Shown here: piece by piece, positions 8,183-16,959 of the stretch | How the letters are laid out: each line of letters opens with the position of its first letter | Numbering within the stretch: position 1 is the stretch's first letter | NCBI RefSeq assembly: GCF_003710815.1 | Contig: NZ_RHHP01000006.1 | Location: 124,001-188,000 of the forward strand | Reading direction: 5' to 3' | Length of the DNA: 64,000 nucleotides | DNA from: Brevibacillus centrosporus | GTDB lineage: Bacteria > Bacillota > Bacilli > Brevibacillales > Brevibacillaceae | Translations under genes and position numbers: made by a program | Notes under the pieces: generated by a model | Databases searched by the model: none | Seen by the model: the letters and a program-made list of their open reading frames with translations, nothing else | Told to the model about the DNA's origin: nothing

Positions 8183-9124
8183 GTGGTATCTTATCTAATC
8201 AAACGCATCATCAGCCTGATTCCCATCCTGTTTGGCATCTCTGTATTGGTGTTTACCATCCTGCATTTGGTGCCGGGCGATCCCGCATCCATCATGCTGG
8301 GCACCAATGCTACTCCGGAAGCCATCGCTGCTTTGCACAAGAGCATGGGGTTGGATCAGCCGTTACTTACGCAATACTTGCATTGGATTGGGGGAATGCT
8401 GAAGGGCGACTTTGGCGTTTCTGTGCACTCTGGTGAGGAAATCTTGCCGCAAATTATCAAACGCTTCTCTATCACCCTGCAGCTGACGGTGTTTGGTGTT
8501 CTGATCGGTTGGGTGCTCGCGATTCCTTTTGGGATTCTTTCGGCGATTCGTGCGCATTCCAAGACCGACATTATCGTCCGTGTCGCTACGCTTTTGGGGA
8601 TCTCTGTACCGAACTTTGCTGTAGGAACGCTTTTGCTGCTCGGCTTCTCTCTTTATTTCAATTGGTTTCCGCCGATTGATGTCGTCAGCTTTTGGGAAAA
8701 TCCGGTGGAGGCATTCAAGGTATTTATTCTTCCAGCCGTGACCATGGGGATCGTCGTCGCTGCCGGTGTCATGCGGATGACGCGTTCTGCCTTTTTGGAA
8801 ACAATGGACAAAGATTTTATCCGTACGGCACGCGCAAAAGGAAACAGTCAATGGACCGTCGTAATCGGTCACGCTTTCCGCAACTCCTCGATTCCGATCG
8901 TGACCATCGCTGGGATGCAGATCGGATACCTGTTGGGCGGATCAGTCATCGTGGAGCAGCTGTTTTCGATACCAGGATTGGGTCAGTACATTTTAGAAGG
9001 AATCTATCAGCGGGATTATCCGGTCGTGCAGGGAGGCGTACTTTTCGTCGCTCTGGTATTTGTCCTGGTCAATCTGCTCATCGACCTGATCTATACCTGG
9101 ATTGATCCGCGTATCAAGTATTGA
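8183..9124 (+). CDS. ABC transporter permease, DppB/OppB type
   Basis: About 313 residues, six membrane segments. The start is the GTG at 8183, with GGAGGG eight bases ahead; longer in-frame readings run into the repeat element. The N-terminus MVSYLIKRIISLIPILFGISVLVFTILHLVPGDP is classical for DppB. The coupling loop EAA motif is in RMTRSAFLETMDKDFIRTARAKGNSQW, and the end VVQGGVLFVALVFVLVNLLIDLIYTWIDPRIKY is typical. It forms the inner-membrane channel with the next gene. Confidence 0.93.
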   Translation: MVSYLIKRIISLIPILFGISVLVFTILHLVPGDPASIMLGTNATPEAIAALHKSMGLDQPLLTQYLHWIGGMLKGDFGVSVHSGEEILPQIIKRFSITLQLTVFGVLIGWVLAIPFGILSAIRAHSKTDIIVRVATLLGISVPNFAVGTLLLLGFSLYFNWFPPIDVVSFWENPVEAFKVFILPAVTMGIVVAAGVMRMTRSAFLETMDKDFIRTARAKGNSQWTVVIGHAFRNSSIPIVTIAGMQIGYLLGGSVIVEQLFSIPGLGQYILEGIYQRDYPVVQGGVLFVALVFVLVNLLIDLIYTWIDPRIKY

Positions 9125-9139
9125 CAAGGGGAATGCGAC

Positions 9140-9973
9140 ATGAGCACATTTCGAAAGCGATTTTTAGCGAATAAAACGGCAGTCTTCTGTTCCGTGTTGC
9201 TGTTACTGCTCTGTCTGATGGCGGCATTGGCGCCTGTTTTGGCACCGCATGACCCGACCCAGATGTTTCAGGAGCATCGGATGGAAGGCAGCTCTGGAGA
9301 TTTTATGCTCGGTACAGATCAGTTCGGGCGGGATTTATTGAGCCGGATTATTTACGGCGCGCGTGTATCGCTCGTGGTAGGGGTCTCGGCTGTCTTGGTC
9401 AGCGTGGTGTTTGGAACGCTGTTTGGCTTGATTGCCGGATATTTTGGACGCTGGGTAGACGGTTTTATCATGCGCTGTATGGACGTGCTGTTTGCCTTCC
9501 CGGAAATATTGCTGGCGCTCGCGATCGTGGCAGCATTAGGGCCGGGGACCTTCAATACGATCATGGCGATCGGGATTGTGAATATTCCTATTTTTACGCG
9601 AACGGTTCGGGGAGCGGTGCTCTCCATCAAGAATTTGGAATACGTCGAAAGCGCCCGCGCGATCGGGGCGAGTACGAAGCGAATCTTGTTCCTGGAAATC
9701 TTCCCGAATGTAACGGCACCTCTCTTGGTGCAATCCTCCTTGGCGATCTCCGGTGCTATTTTGACAGAATCGGCTCTGAGCTTTTTGGGCTTGGGGATTC
9801 AGCCGCCAGACCCATCCTGGGGTGGAATGATCTCGGAAGCACGCCGCTACATGGAGCTGGCGCCGGGAATGATCATTTGGCCATGTCTTGCGATGACCGT
9901 AACGATTTTGGCATGCAACATGTTCGGTGATGCTGTGCGCGACATTCTCGATCCGCGTCATCGCGGCAAGTAG
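9140..9973 (+). CDS. ABC transporter permease, DppC/OppC type
   Basis: A 277-residue partner permease. N-terminal FRKRFLANKTAVFCSVLLLLLCLMAALAPVLAPHDP is followed by the DppC mark GTDQFGRDLLSRIIYGARVSL. The coupling motif is ESARAIGASTKRILFLEIFPN, and the C-terminus has SALSFLGLGIQPPDPSWGGMI. It begins 15 bases after the DppB-type gene. Substrate is inferred only from the operon. Confidence 0.94.
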   Translation: MSTFRKRFLANKTAVFCSVLLLLLCLMAALAPVLAPHDPTQMFQEHRMEGSSGDFMLGTDQFGRDLLSRIIYGARVSLVVGVSAVLVSVVFGTLFGLIAGYFGRWVDGFIMRCMDVLFAFPEILLALAIVAALGPGTFNTIMAIGIVNIPIFTRTVRGAVLSIKNLEYVESARAIGASTKRILFLEIFPNVTAPLLVQSSLAISGAILTESALSFLGLGIQPPDPSWGGMISEARRYMELAPGMIIWPCLAMTVTILACNMFGDAVRDILDPRHRGK

Positions 9974-9980
9974 GCGGGAG

Positions 9981-10017
9981 GAATCGATATGAACGGAATC
10001 GATATGAACGGAATCGA
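9981..10017 (+). repeat. 15-base direct repeat over the start of the serine hydrolase gene
   Basis: GAATCGATATGAACG occurs twice in tandem and begins a third time (GAATCGA). Each full unit carries an ATG, giving the N-terminus MNGIDMNGIE. The unit is a multiple of three, so copy changes would not shift frame but would move the start relative to the GGGAGG site. Confidence 0.8.
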
Positions 10018-11245
10018 GCTGATGGTTCGGATGGAGCAAAGCCTGGAGGACGGCATGAACCGTGGTATTTTTCCGGGTGCAGCTGTCAGTCTGATGAGAA
10101 AAGGAGCGCCTACGCTGACGACCGTCAAAGGAAAAACGGGAGCGGGAGAAGACGCGCCGCAAGTCGATGCGCAGACACTCTACGACATGGCTTCCTTGAC
10201 CAAGGTCATGGTGACGCTGCCGCTGGTTTTACTCAGCGTGCAATCGGGAAAGCTGTCTCTCTTTGATTCGCTTCTGGCGCATGTGCCAGAGCTGGGAGAG
10301 GGGCAGGACACGGAACGCAAATCGCAAATCAAGATCGTCCATTTGCTGACTCATACATCTGGACTGCCTGCTTGGCGGCCGTATTTTCTAATCGGTCAGG
10401 GCAGAGTAGACTACATTCAGTTGATGAAGGAAGAGACATTGGAAAGCAATCCGGGCAGCCATGTCGTGTACAGCGACTTGGGCTTCATGCTGCTGGGCTT
10501 TGTGCTCGAACGGATCTGGGATGAGGAGCTGGACGTGCTCGCTACCCGTCTTTTGTTTCAGCCGAGTGGGATGAAGAATACCTGTTATCTTCCTCTGCAG
10601 CACAAGTCTCTCGCAATTAGTGGAATTGCGCAGACCGAGAACGGCAACGGCTTCGAGCAAAACATGGCGCAAAACTACTTGGCGAACCTTGCATCATTTG
10701 ATCTTTCGAAAGGGACAGAATGGACGGAAAAGCTGGCACATTTTAAGTGGCGTCAAGGCGTAATCTGCGGCACGGTGCACGACTGCAACGCACACTACGG
10801 CTTGGGCGGAATCAGCGGTCATGCCGGACTCTTTTCGACCATTCGTGATACAGAACGGTATATGGAAATCTGGACGTCACAGAAAGCTCCGGTCTATATC
10901 GATCCGCTTTTGCGGTCTTTAGCTACGAGGTCGCACACGGATTTTTCTGCACAGCGAAGAGGGCTGGGATGGATCGCTTCCTCAACGGGCGGCTCGCTCG
11001 ATCAGCTGGCGGCTGGCTGTACGGGGGGAGATTTGGTCTCCGAGCGCGCATATGGCCATACGGGCTTTACGGGAACATCGATTTGGACTGATCCTTTGCG
11101 GGAAGCGACTGTCATCACGCTGACAAATCGTGTGCATCCGGTCGCAAGTCCACTCATCGGTTCGTGGCGAATCGCGCATCACAATCAAATTTGGAACGGA
11201 ATCGAGCTAGTCGACGCATCAGGTGAAAGGGGGAGTAACCCATGA
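9989..11245 (+). CDS. Cytoplasmic serine hydrolase of the beta-lactamase/penicillin-binding fold
   Basis: A 418-residue class C beta-lactamase-like protein. The catalytic SxxK is SLTK near residues 69-72 (YDMASLTKVMVTLPL), the second motif is YSDLG near residue 158, and the third region is HTGFTGTSIW. No signal peptide is present, so it should act in the cytosol, unlike the secreted AmiE-like paralog at 46849. Inside the importer operon it could remove peptide from imported (anhydro)MurNAc-peptides before AnmK and MurQ, by analogy with the AmiE amidase of Bacillus subtilis. It may instead be an esterase. GGGAGG sets the ATG at 9989. Confidence 0.85.
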   Translation: MNGIDMNGIELMVRMEQSLEDGMNRGIFPGAAVSLMRKGAPTLTTVKGKTGAGEDAPQVDAQTLYDMASLTKVMVTLPLVLLSVQSGKLSLFDSLLAHVPELGEGQDTERKSQIKIVHLLTHTSGLPAWRPYFLIGQGRVDYIQLMKEETLESNPGSHVVYSDLGFMLLGFVLERIWDEELDVLATRLLFQPSGMKNTCYLPLQHKSLAISGIAQTENGNGFEQNMAQNYLANLASFDLSKGTEWTEKLAHFKWRQGVICGTVHDCNAHYGLGGISGHAGLFSTIRDTERYMEIWTSQKAPVYIDPLLRSLATRSHTDFSAQRRGLGWIASSTGGSLDQLAAGCTGGDLVSERAYGHTGFTGTSIWTDPLREATVITLTNRVHPVASPLIGSWRIAHHNQIWNGIELVDASGERGSNP

Positions 11246-12216
11246 CAGCCATGCTAACAATCGATAATCTGCGAACGTCTTTTCTCCAATCTGGCAAAAA
11301 GCTGACCGTAATCGAAGGGGTCAGCTTCACAGTCGAGCCTGGTGAAACCGTCGGGGTGGTCGGCGAGTCAGGTTGTGGGAAAAGCGTAACCAGCATGTCC
11401 ATCATGCAGCTATTAGGCAAAAACGTAGAAATGAGCGGCAGCATTCGCTTTCAAGACAAGGAGCTGCTGACCCTTTCCGATAAAGAAATGCAAAAAATAC
11501 GCGGCAACCAGATTGCGATGATCTTTCAGGAGCCGATGACCTCGCTCAATCCGCTGCATTCGATAGGAAAGCAGATCAGCGAGCCTCTGCGACGTCACCT
11601 AGGCTTGTCCAAGCAAGCGGCAAAAGAGCGGGCGATACAGCTGCTCAAGCTCGTCGGCATCCCGCGTGCGGATGAAATCATCTCTGACTTCCCGCACCAG
11701 CTGTCCGGAGGGATGCGTCAGCGTGTCATGATCGCCATGGCGATGGCCTGTGAGCCGAAGCTGCTGATTGCCGATGAACCAACGACGGCACTCGATGTGA
11801 CCATTCAGGCGCAGATTTTGGAGCTGATGAAAAAAGTACGTGATGAGCAAGGGACGTCGATCATGCTGATTACCCATGATTTGGGGGTAGTAGCGGAGAT
11901 GTGCCATCGGGTCATCGTCATGTACGCGGGGCAGATCGTGGAGGAAGCCGACGTCAAAGGGCTGTTTGACAATCCCCAGCATCCCTACACAAGGGGACTA
12001 TTGAAGTCCATGCCGAGCGTGAACGTGAATCAGGAGAGACTGGACGCGATTCCCGGCTCCGTGCCGCTGCAGAGCGAAATGCCGCGAGGGTGCCGTTTTG
12101 CGCCGCGCTGCTCACAGGTGATGGATATTTGCCATCAAAAAAATCCGGAGCTGTTGACTGTTTCCGATTCGCAAAAATGCCGGTGCTGGCTGTATAGCGA
12201 GGGGGAAGCACAATGA
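11242..12216 (+). CDS. ABC transporter ATP-binding protein, DppD/OppD type
   Basis: A 324-residue ATPase. Walker A is GESGCGKS, the Q-loop is [12 protein letters not shown], the signature is LSGGMRQR, Walker B is [14 protein letters not shown], and the H-loop is [10 protein letters not shown]. The C-terminal oligopeptide-transporter extension has [17 protein letters not shown], a cysteine cluster that binds an iron-sulfur centre in relatives. Its start overlaps the previous stop by four bases and its stop overlaps the next start by four bases, so it is tightly coupled. Confidence 0.95.
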   Translation: MTAMLTIDNLRTSFLQSGKKLTVIEGVSFTVEPGETVGVVGESGCGKSVTSMSIMQLLGKNVEMSGSIRFQDKELLTLSDKEMQKIRGNQIAMIFQEPMTSLNPLHSIGKQISEPLRRHLGLSKQAAKERAIQLLKLVGIPRADEIISDFPHQLSGGMRQRVMIAMAMACEPKLLIADEPTTALDVTIQAQILELMKKVRDEQGTSIMLITHDLGVVAEMCHRVIVMYAGQIVEEADVKGLFDNPQHPYTRGLLKSMPSVNVNQERLDAIPGSVPLQSEMPRGCRFAPRCSQVMDICHQKNPELLTVSDSQKCRCWLYSEGEAQ

Positions 12217-13202
12217 CAAAACCATTGTTGGAAATCAAATCACTCACGAAGCATTTTACTAGCAAGCAAGGCTTTTTCAGCAAGGAAAAAGTTGTGCGTG
12301 CGGTAGATGGGGTCAATCTCACGGTTTATCCGGGGGAAACCGTCAGCATCGTAGGGGAGTCTGGCTGTGGAAAGTCGACGACGGGCCGCTGTATCCTGCG
12401 TCTGATCGAGCCGACAGACGGCGAAATTTTGTTTGAAGGAAACGACATTCGCAAGCTGAACGAAGAGGATCTGCGACGAACTCGCCGCGACATGCAGCTC
12501 GTGTTTCAAGACCCGTTCGCATCGCTTAATCCGCGAAAAACGATCGGGCAGATATTAGAAGATCCGTTGATCATCCATGAAATAGGTACGGCACAGGAGC
12601 GTCGCCGTCAGGTGGAAGAGATGATCGAGATCGTGGGTCTCTCCAAACAGCATTTGGATCGCTTCCCTCATGAATTTTCCGGGGGGCAGCGCCAAAGGAT
12701 CGGGATCGCCCGCGCTCTGATTTTGCGGCCAAAGCTGATCATAGCCGATGAGCCGGTCTCTGCTTTGGACGTGTCGATTCAGGCACAGATTTTGAACCTG
12801 ATGCAGGATTTGCAAAAGGAATTTCATTTGACCTATTTGTTTATTTCCCACGATCTGAGCGTCGTGCGCCATATTTCCGACCGGGTCGCTGTCATGTATT
12901 TGGGGAAAGTGGTGGAGGTAGCGGATAAGAGGTCGTTATACGAAAAACCGACCCATCCCTATACGCAAGCTTTGCTATCTGCTGTACCTGTTCCGAATCC
13001 ACACGTGACGACCCAGCGCATCATTTTGGAGGGAGACCTGCCAAGCCCTGCAAATCCGCCATCGGGTTGTACCTTCCATCCTCGCTGCCGCCATTGCATG
13101 GAGATTTGCAGAACGACTGCTCCACCTGTGCGTGAGCTGGCACCCGATCACTTTGTATCCTGCCATCTCGAGGATGGGGACACCAACGGGTCGCACACAT
13201 GA
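12213..13202 (+). CDS. ABC transporter ATP-binding protein, DppF/OppF type
   Basis: A 329-residue partner ATPase. Walker [17 protein letters not shown]-loop [14 protein letters not shown], signature [15 protein letters not shown], Walker [16 protein letters not shown]-loop [11 protein letters not shown], and the C-terminal [18 protein letters not shown]. With the DppD-type protein it energises the importer. It completes the five-component transporter before murQ. Confidence 0.95.
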   Translation: MTKPLLEIKSLTKHFTSKQGFFSKEKVVRAVDGVNLTVYPGETVSIVGESGCGKSTTGRCILRLIEPTDGEILFEGNDIRKLNEEDLRRTRRDMQLVFQDPFASLNPRKTIGQILEDPLIIHEIGTAQERRRQVEEMIEIVGLSKQHLDRFPHEFSGGQRQRIGIARALILRPKLIIADEPVSALDVSIQAQILNLMQDLQKEFHLTYLFISHDLSVVRHISDRVAVMYLGKVVEVADKRSLYEKPTHPYTQALLSAVPVPNPHVTTQRIILEGDLPSPANPPSGCTFHPRCRHCMEICRTTAPPVRELAPDHFVSCHLEDGDTNGSHT

Positions 13203-13225
13203 ATAGAAAAGGAGGTTCGGAGACA

Positions 13226-14134
13226 TTGAAGCTGGAGAACTTACAAGATTTGACCACCGAAGGAAAAAACGAAGGCACTCGGGACCTGGACCGCTTGAGT
13301 ACCCGGGGAATCGTGCAGTTAATGAACGATGAAGATAAAAAAGTACCGTTCGCTGTAGAGCGCGTTTTGGATCAAGTATCCGATGCAGTCGAGCTGATCG
13401 TCGCAGCTATGGAGCAGGGTGGCAGACTGTTTTATTTTGGAGCGGGAACGAGCGGACGCCTAGGGATTCTCGATGCGTCTGAATGCCCGCCGACTTTTGG
13501 TACCAATCCAGAGCTGGTACAGGGCGTGATTGCCGGTGGACCATCCGCCATGATCCGTGCAGTCGAAGGCGCGGAAGATTCGGCTGAGCTCGGACAAGAG
13601 GATGTGCACAACTATGGAGTAACCGAGAAGGATGTTGTGGTAGGGATTGCGGCAAGCGGTCGGACTCCCTATGTGCTTGGCGTTTTGAAAGAAGCGCAGA
13701 GAATTGGCGCCCGTACTATTGCGTTATCCTGCAACCAGCCTTCCTTTATTAACAAAGGGGTAGATGTGGCGATCAACGTTGTCGTGGGACCTGAGGTTTT
13801 GACAGGCTCCACCCGCCTCAAGGCTGGCTCCGCACAAAAGCTGGTTCTCAATATGCTGACGACAGCGACGATGATCAAGCTGGGGAAGGTATATGGCAAT
13901 CTGATGGTCAACGTCCAAGCGACAAACCTGAAGCTCAAGGAACGGGTAAAACGGATCGTGATGGAAGTGACCGGAGTAGGCTATGCCGAAGCAGAGATGT
14001 TGGCTGAGCAGGCAAAAGGGGACGCAAAAACGGCGATTTTGATGAAACTGACGGACACCAGCAGGGAAGAGGCAACGCGCCTGTTGAATCTTACCAATGG
14101 AAGGATTCGGGAAGCGATTCAAAAGTACAGCTAA
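13226..14134 (+). CDS. murQ: N-acetylmuramic acid 6-phosphate etherase
   Basis: About 302 residues. It cleaves the lactyl ether of MurNAc-6-phosphate, giving GlcNAc-6-phosphate and D-lactate. I place the start at TTG 13226: AAGGAGG lies about 10 bases upstream and the product then begins MKLENLQDLTTEGKN, like other MurQ proteins. An ATG at 13199 only overlaps the previous stop. The SIS domain shows GAGTSGRLGILDASECPPTFG with the catalytic glutamate region, VVVGIAASGRTPYVLG, and VLTGSTRLKAGSAQKLVLNML. A C-terminal helical UBA-like part follows. It uses the product of AnmK, encoded first in the operon. Confidence 0.96.
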   Translation: MKLENLQDLTTEGKNEGTRDLDRLSTRGIVQLMNDEDKKVPFAVERVLDQVSDAVELIVAAMEQGGRLFYFGAGTSGRLGILDASECPPTFGTNPELVQGVIAGGPSAMIRAVEGAEDSAELGQEDVHNYGVTEKDVVVGIAASGRTPYVLGVLKEAQRIGARTIALSCNQPSFINKGVDVAINVVVGPEVLTGSTRLKAGSAQKLVLNMLTTATMIKLGKVYGNLMVNVQATNLKLKERVKRIVMEVTGVGYAEAEMLAEQAKGDAKTAILMKLTDTSREEATRLLNLTNGRIREAIQKYS

Positions 14135-14163
14135 TGAACAGTTGATCCATGAGGAGGATTTCC

Positions 14164-15579
14164 ATGTTGCCAGAACACATTCGCTCCGAGCTGCGTGCGA
14201 TCGTGGGCGAGCAGTATTGTCTGGATCGGCAGGAAGCGCTGGTGGCCTACTCGTATGATGCGACGCCCATGCAGCAAGCCCTGCCAGATGTCGTGGTCAT
14301 GCCGAAGAGCACGGAAGAGGTGCAGCAGGTCATGCGGGTAGCTGCGGGGCACCAGATCCCGATCGTCACTCGCGGAGCAGGCTCCAATCTGTGCGCCGGA
14401 ACCATTCCGGTCGGAGGGGGAATCGTGCTCGTTTTGAGCCGGATGAATCAGATCCTGGAAATCGACGAGCAGAATCTGACAATCACCGTACAGCCTGGTG
14501 TGCGCACCTCGGATATTCATCAGGCAGTCGAAGGACGAGGCTTGTTTTACCCGCCAGACCCGGGCAGTATGGTCATCTCAACAATTGGCGGGAACATCGC
14601 GCTCAATTCTGGGGGACTTCGCGGGCTGAAGTACGGAACGACCAAGGATTACGTACTCGGACTGGAAGCCGTCCTGCCGAATGGGGAGGTCATCCGTACG
14701 GGTGGCAAGCTGATGAAAGACGTAGCGGGCTATGACTTGACCAAGCTGCTGGTCGGCAGTGAAGGGACGCTGGCGATCATTACTCAGGCGATCCTCAAGC
14801 TGATACCCAAACCGCAGACCCAGCGCGTCATGCTGGCGATGTTTGCAGATATGGCGCAGGCGGCTCGCTCGGTTTCTGACATTATCGCCAATCGGATCAT
14901 CCCAGGTACCCTGGAATTTTTGGACCAAGGGACGATCCGCGTGGTGGAAGACTTCAAGCAGATCGGTCTGCCTACGGATGTAGCGGCAATCCTTTTGATC
15001 GGTCAGGACGGCGAACCGCAGGCCGTGGATCGGGATATGGAGAAGATCGCGGCCATCTGCAAGAACAATGAAGCGGTACAGATCAAAGTAGCGACGACTC
15101 CTGAGGAAGCCGATGATGTCATGACGGCGAGACGAAGTGCCCTGGCGGCTCTTTCCCGGATGCGTCCGACCACGATCCTCGAGGATGCTACTGTCCCTCG
15201 TGCCGAGATCGCTCCTATGGTAGCCGCTATTCAGGAAATCACGGAGCGGTATGGACTGCACATTTGCACCTTTGGTCATGCAGGTGATGGCAACTTGCAT
15301 CCCACCTGTATGACCGATGCGCGCAACCACGAAGAAATCGAACGGGTAGAAGAAGCTTTTGCGGAGATCTTCGCGGCTGCGATCGATCTGGGCGGAACCA
15401 TTACGGGCGAGCATGGTGTGGGCATCGTCAAGGCTCCATACCTGGAATGGAAGGTGGGCGCAGCAGGGATCGAAGTCATGAAAGGCATCAAGAAGGCCTT
15501 TGATCCGAACAATCTGCTCAACCCAGGCAAAATGTTCGCAAAAGAAACGCGGAACAGAGTGGTGGTCAATCGTGCTTAA
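14164..15579 (+). CDS. glcD: FAD-linked D-2-hydroxyacid dehydrogenase, GlcD type (probable D-lactate oxidation)
   Basis: About 471 residues. The ATG at 14164 follows GAGGAGG; the upstream ATG at 14149 lies in the ribosome-binding site itself. The FAD-binding part shows VTRGAGSNLCAGTIPVGGGIVLVLSRM and YPPDPGSMVISTIGGNIALNSGGLRGLKYGTTKDYVLGLE. The C-terminal part has HICTFGHAGDGNLHP and GGTITGEHGVGIVKAPYL. GlcD with GlcF oxidises glycolate or D-lactate. Placed right after murQ, which releases D-lactate, the D-lactate role is the more likely; that choice is inference. Confidence 0.9.
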   Translation: MLPEHIRSELRAIVGEQYCLDRQEALVAYSYDATPMQQALPDVVVMPKSTEEVQQVMRVAAGHQIPIVTRGAGSNLCAGTIPVGGGIVLVLSRMNQILEIDEQNLTITVQPGVRTSDIHQAVEGRGLFYPPDPGSMVISTIGGNIALNSGGLRGLKYGTTKDYVLGLEAVLPNGEVIRTGGKLMKDVAGYDLTKLLVGSEGTLAIITQAILKLIPKPQTQRVMLAMFADMAQAARSVSDIIANRIIPGTLEFLDQGTIRVVEDFKQIGLPTDVAAILLIGQDGEPQAVDRDMEKIAAICKNNEAVQIKVATTPEEADDVMTARRSALAALSRMRPTTILEDATVPRAEIAPMVAAIQEITERYGLHICTFGHAGDGNLHPTCMTDARNHEEIERVEEAFAEIFAAAIDLGGTITGEHGVGIVKAPYLEWKVGAAGIEVMKGIKKAFDPNNLLNPGKMFAKETRNRVVVNRA

Positions 15580-16882
15580 AGAAGCCTTGATAGAGAAACT
15601 GGATTACAACGAGCTTTCGAACTGTATGCGCTGCGGTTTTTGTCAGCCCGCCTGTCCGACCTTTCGGGAAACGGGCTACGAGGCGGCTTCTCCCCGCGGG
15701 CGAATCGCCTTGATGAAGGCGGTAGCCGATGGTGTCATGCAGCCGGATCAGGACTTTGTCGACCAGATGAATCTGTGCCTTGGCTGCCGCGCGTGTGAGC
15801 CGGTCTGTCCTGCAGGCGTTCCCTACGGTCAGCTAATCGAGCAGACGAGAGAGGCAATCGAGGAAGTACAGGAGCATCCGACATGGGTAAAAGCGGTCAG
15901 GAAAGTGGCCTTCAAGCATCTGTTTCCCCGTCAGGACCGCATGTATCGTTTGGGCAGCATGCTGCGCTTCTATCAAAAATCAGGAGTGCAAAAGGCCGTG
16001 CGAAAGCTGGGGGTCATGCGCATCCTCCCGAAGCAGCTGGGCGAGATGGAAGCGATCATGCCGGAAGCATCGGGAACAGGGCTCAAGAAGCGTTTTGGCA
16101 CGACCGTCATCCCTGCTGCAGGCGAGCGGAAAAGGCGTGTCGGCATGTTTCACGGATGCATCATGGATGTACTCTTCAACGAGACGAATGTCAACACGGT
16201 ACGGCTTTTGACCGAGGCGGGCTGCGAGGTCGTCATCGCCGAAGGACAGGTATGCTGTGGAGCGCTGCATGCCCATAGCGGTGAACGGGAAGAGGCGAGA
16301 GGTCTGGCACGGAAAAACATTGCGGCTTTCCGGCAGGCAGACGTGGATGTGATCGTGTCCAATGCAGGTGGCTGCGGCGCCATGCTTCAGGAGTACGACC
16401 ATCTACTGGCAAACGATCCGCAGTGGCACGATGACGCGAAATGGTTCGCGGAGCGCGTGAAAGATATCAGCGAGCTGCTGGTAGAGCTGGTCGCACCTGA
16501 GACATGGGACGCTTTGCCGCAATCGAAACGGATTACTTATCAGTCGTCCTGCCATTTGCGCAACGGGATGAAGGTTACCAAAGAGCCGGTTCATCTGTTG
16601 CAATCCATTCCTGGAGCTACCTATGTGCAGCTGCGGGAGGGCGACCGCTGCTGTGGCTCGGCAGGCATCTACAACCTTGTGCAGCCGGAAATGGCGGGCA
16701 ATTTGCTGAATGAGAAAATGCAGCATGTGGCAGCGACCCAAGCCGATATTCTGGTTACATCCAATCCAGGCTGTCTGCTGCAAATGAAAGCAGGCATCAA
16801 AAGAGCGGGCTTGGAAGGGCAGATGGAAGCCGTGCACCTCATCGATCTACTGGCAAGGGTACAGAAGAAAGCGGCCCAATAG
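15572..16882 (+). CDS. glcF: Iron-sulfur subunit of D-2-hydroxyacid dehydrogenase, GlcF type
   Basis: About 436 residues from the GTG at 15572, which overlaps the glcD stop by a few bases; longer in-frame starts lie deep inside glcD. Two 4Fe-4S motifs are present: CMRCGFCQPACPTF and CLGCRACEPVCPAG. Two CCG domains follow, with VCCGALHAHSGE and RCCGSAGIYNLVQPEMA. It passes electrons from the FAD subunit to the respiratory chain. It is the last gene before the operon terminator, completing the path from MurNAc-6-phosphate to pyruvate. Confidence 0.9.
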   Translation: MLKEALIEKLDYNELSNCMRCGFCQPACPTFRETGYEAASPRGRIALMKAVADGVMQPDQDFVDQMNLCLGCRACEPVCPAGVPYGQLIEQTREAIEEVQEHPTWVKAVRKVAFKHLFPRQDRMYRLGSMLRFYQKSGVQKAVRKLGVMRILPKQLGEMEAIMPEASGTGLKKRFGTTVIPAAGERKRRVGMFHGCIMDVLFNETNVNTVRLLTEAGCEVVIAEGQVCCGALHAHSGEREEARGLARKNIAAFRQADVDVIVSNAGGCGAMLQEYDHLLANDPQWHDDAKWFAERVKDISELLVELVAPETWDALPQSKRITYQSSCHLRNGMKVTKEPVHLLQSIPGATYVQLREGDRCCGSAGIYNLVQPEMAGNLLNEKMQHVAATQADILVTSNPGCLLQMKAGIKRAGLEGQMEAVHLIDLLARVQKKAAQ

Positions 16883-16914
16883 CGATATTTTCCAGCAAAG
16901 AAGCACTATAGAAG

Positions 16915-16959
16915 AGGCCAGTCAACACACGCAGCCGCGTGAGAGACTGGCCTTTTTTT
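16915..16959. terminator. Terminator closing the anmK-glcF operon
   Basis: AGGCCAGTC pairs with GACTGGCCT, with an inner CACGC/GCGTG stem, followed by a T tract. The stop of the convergent secreted-protein gene lies in the last bases. It ends the operon that begins at 5138. Confidence 0.9.
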
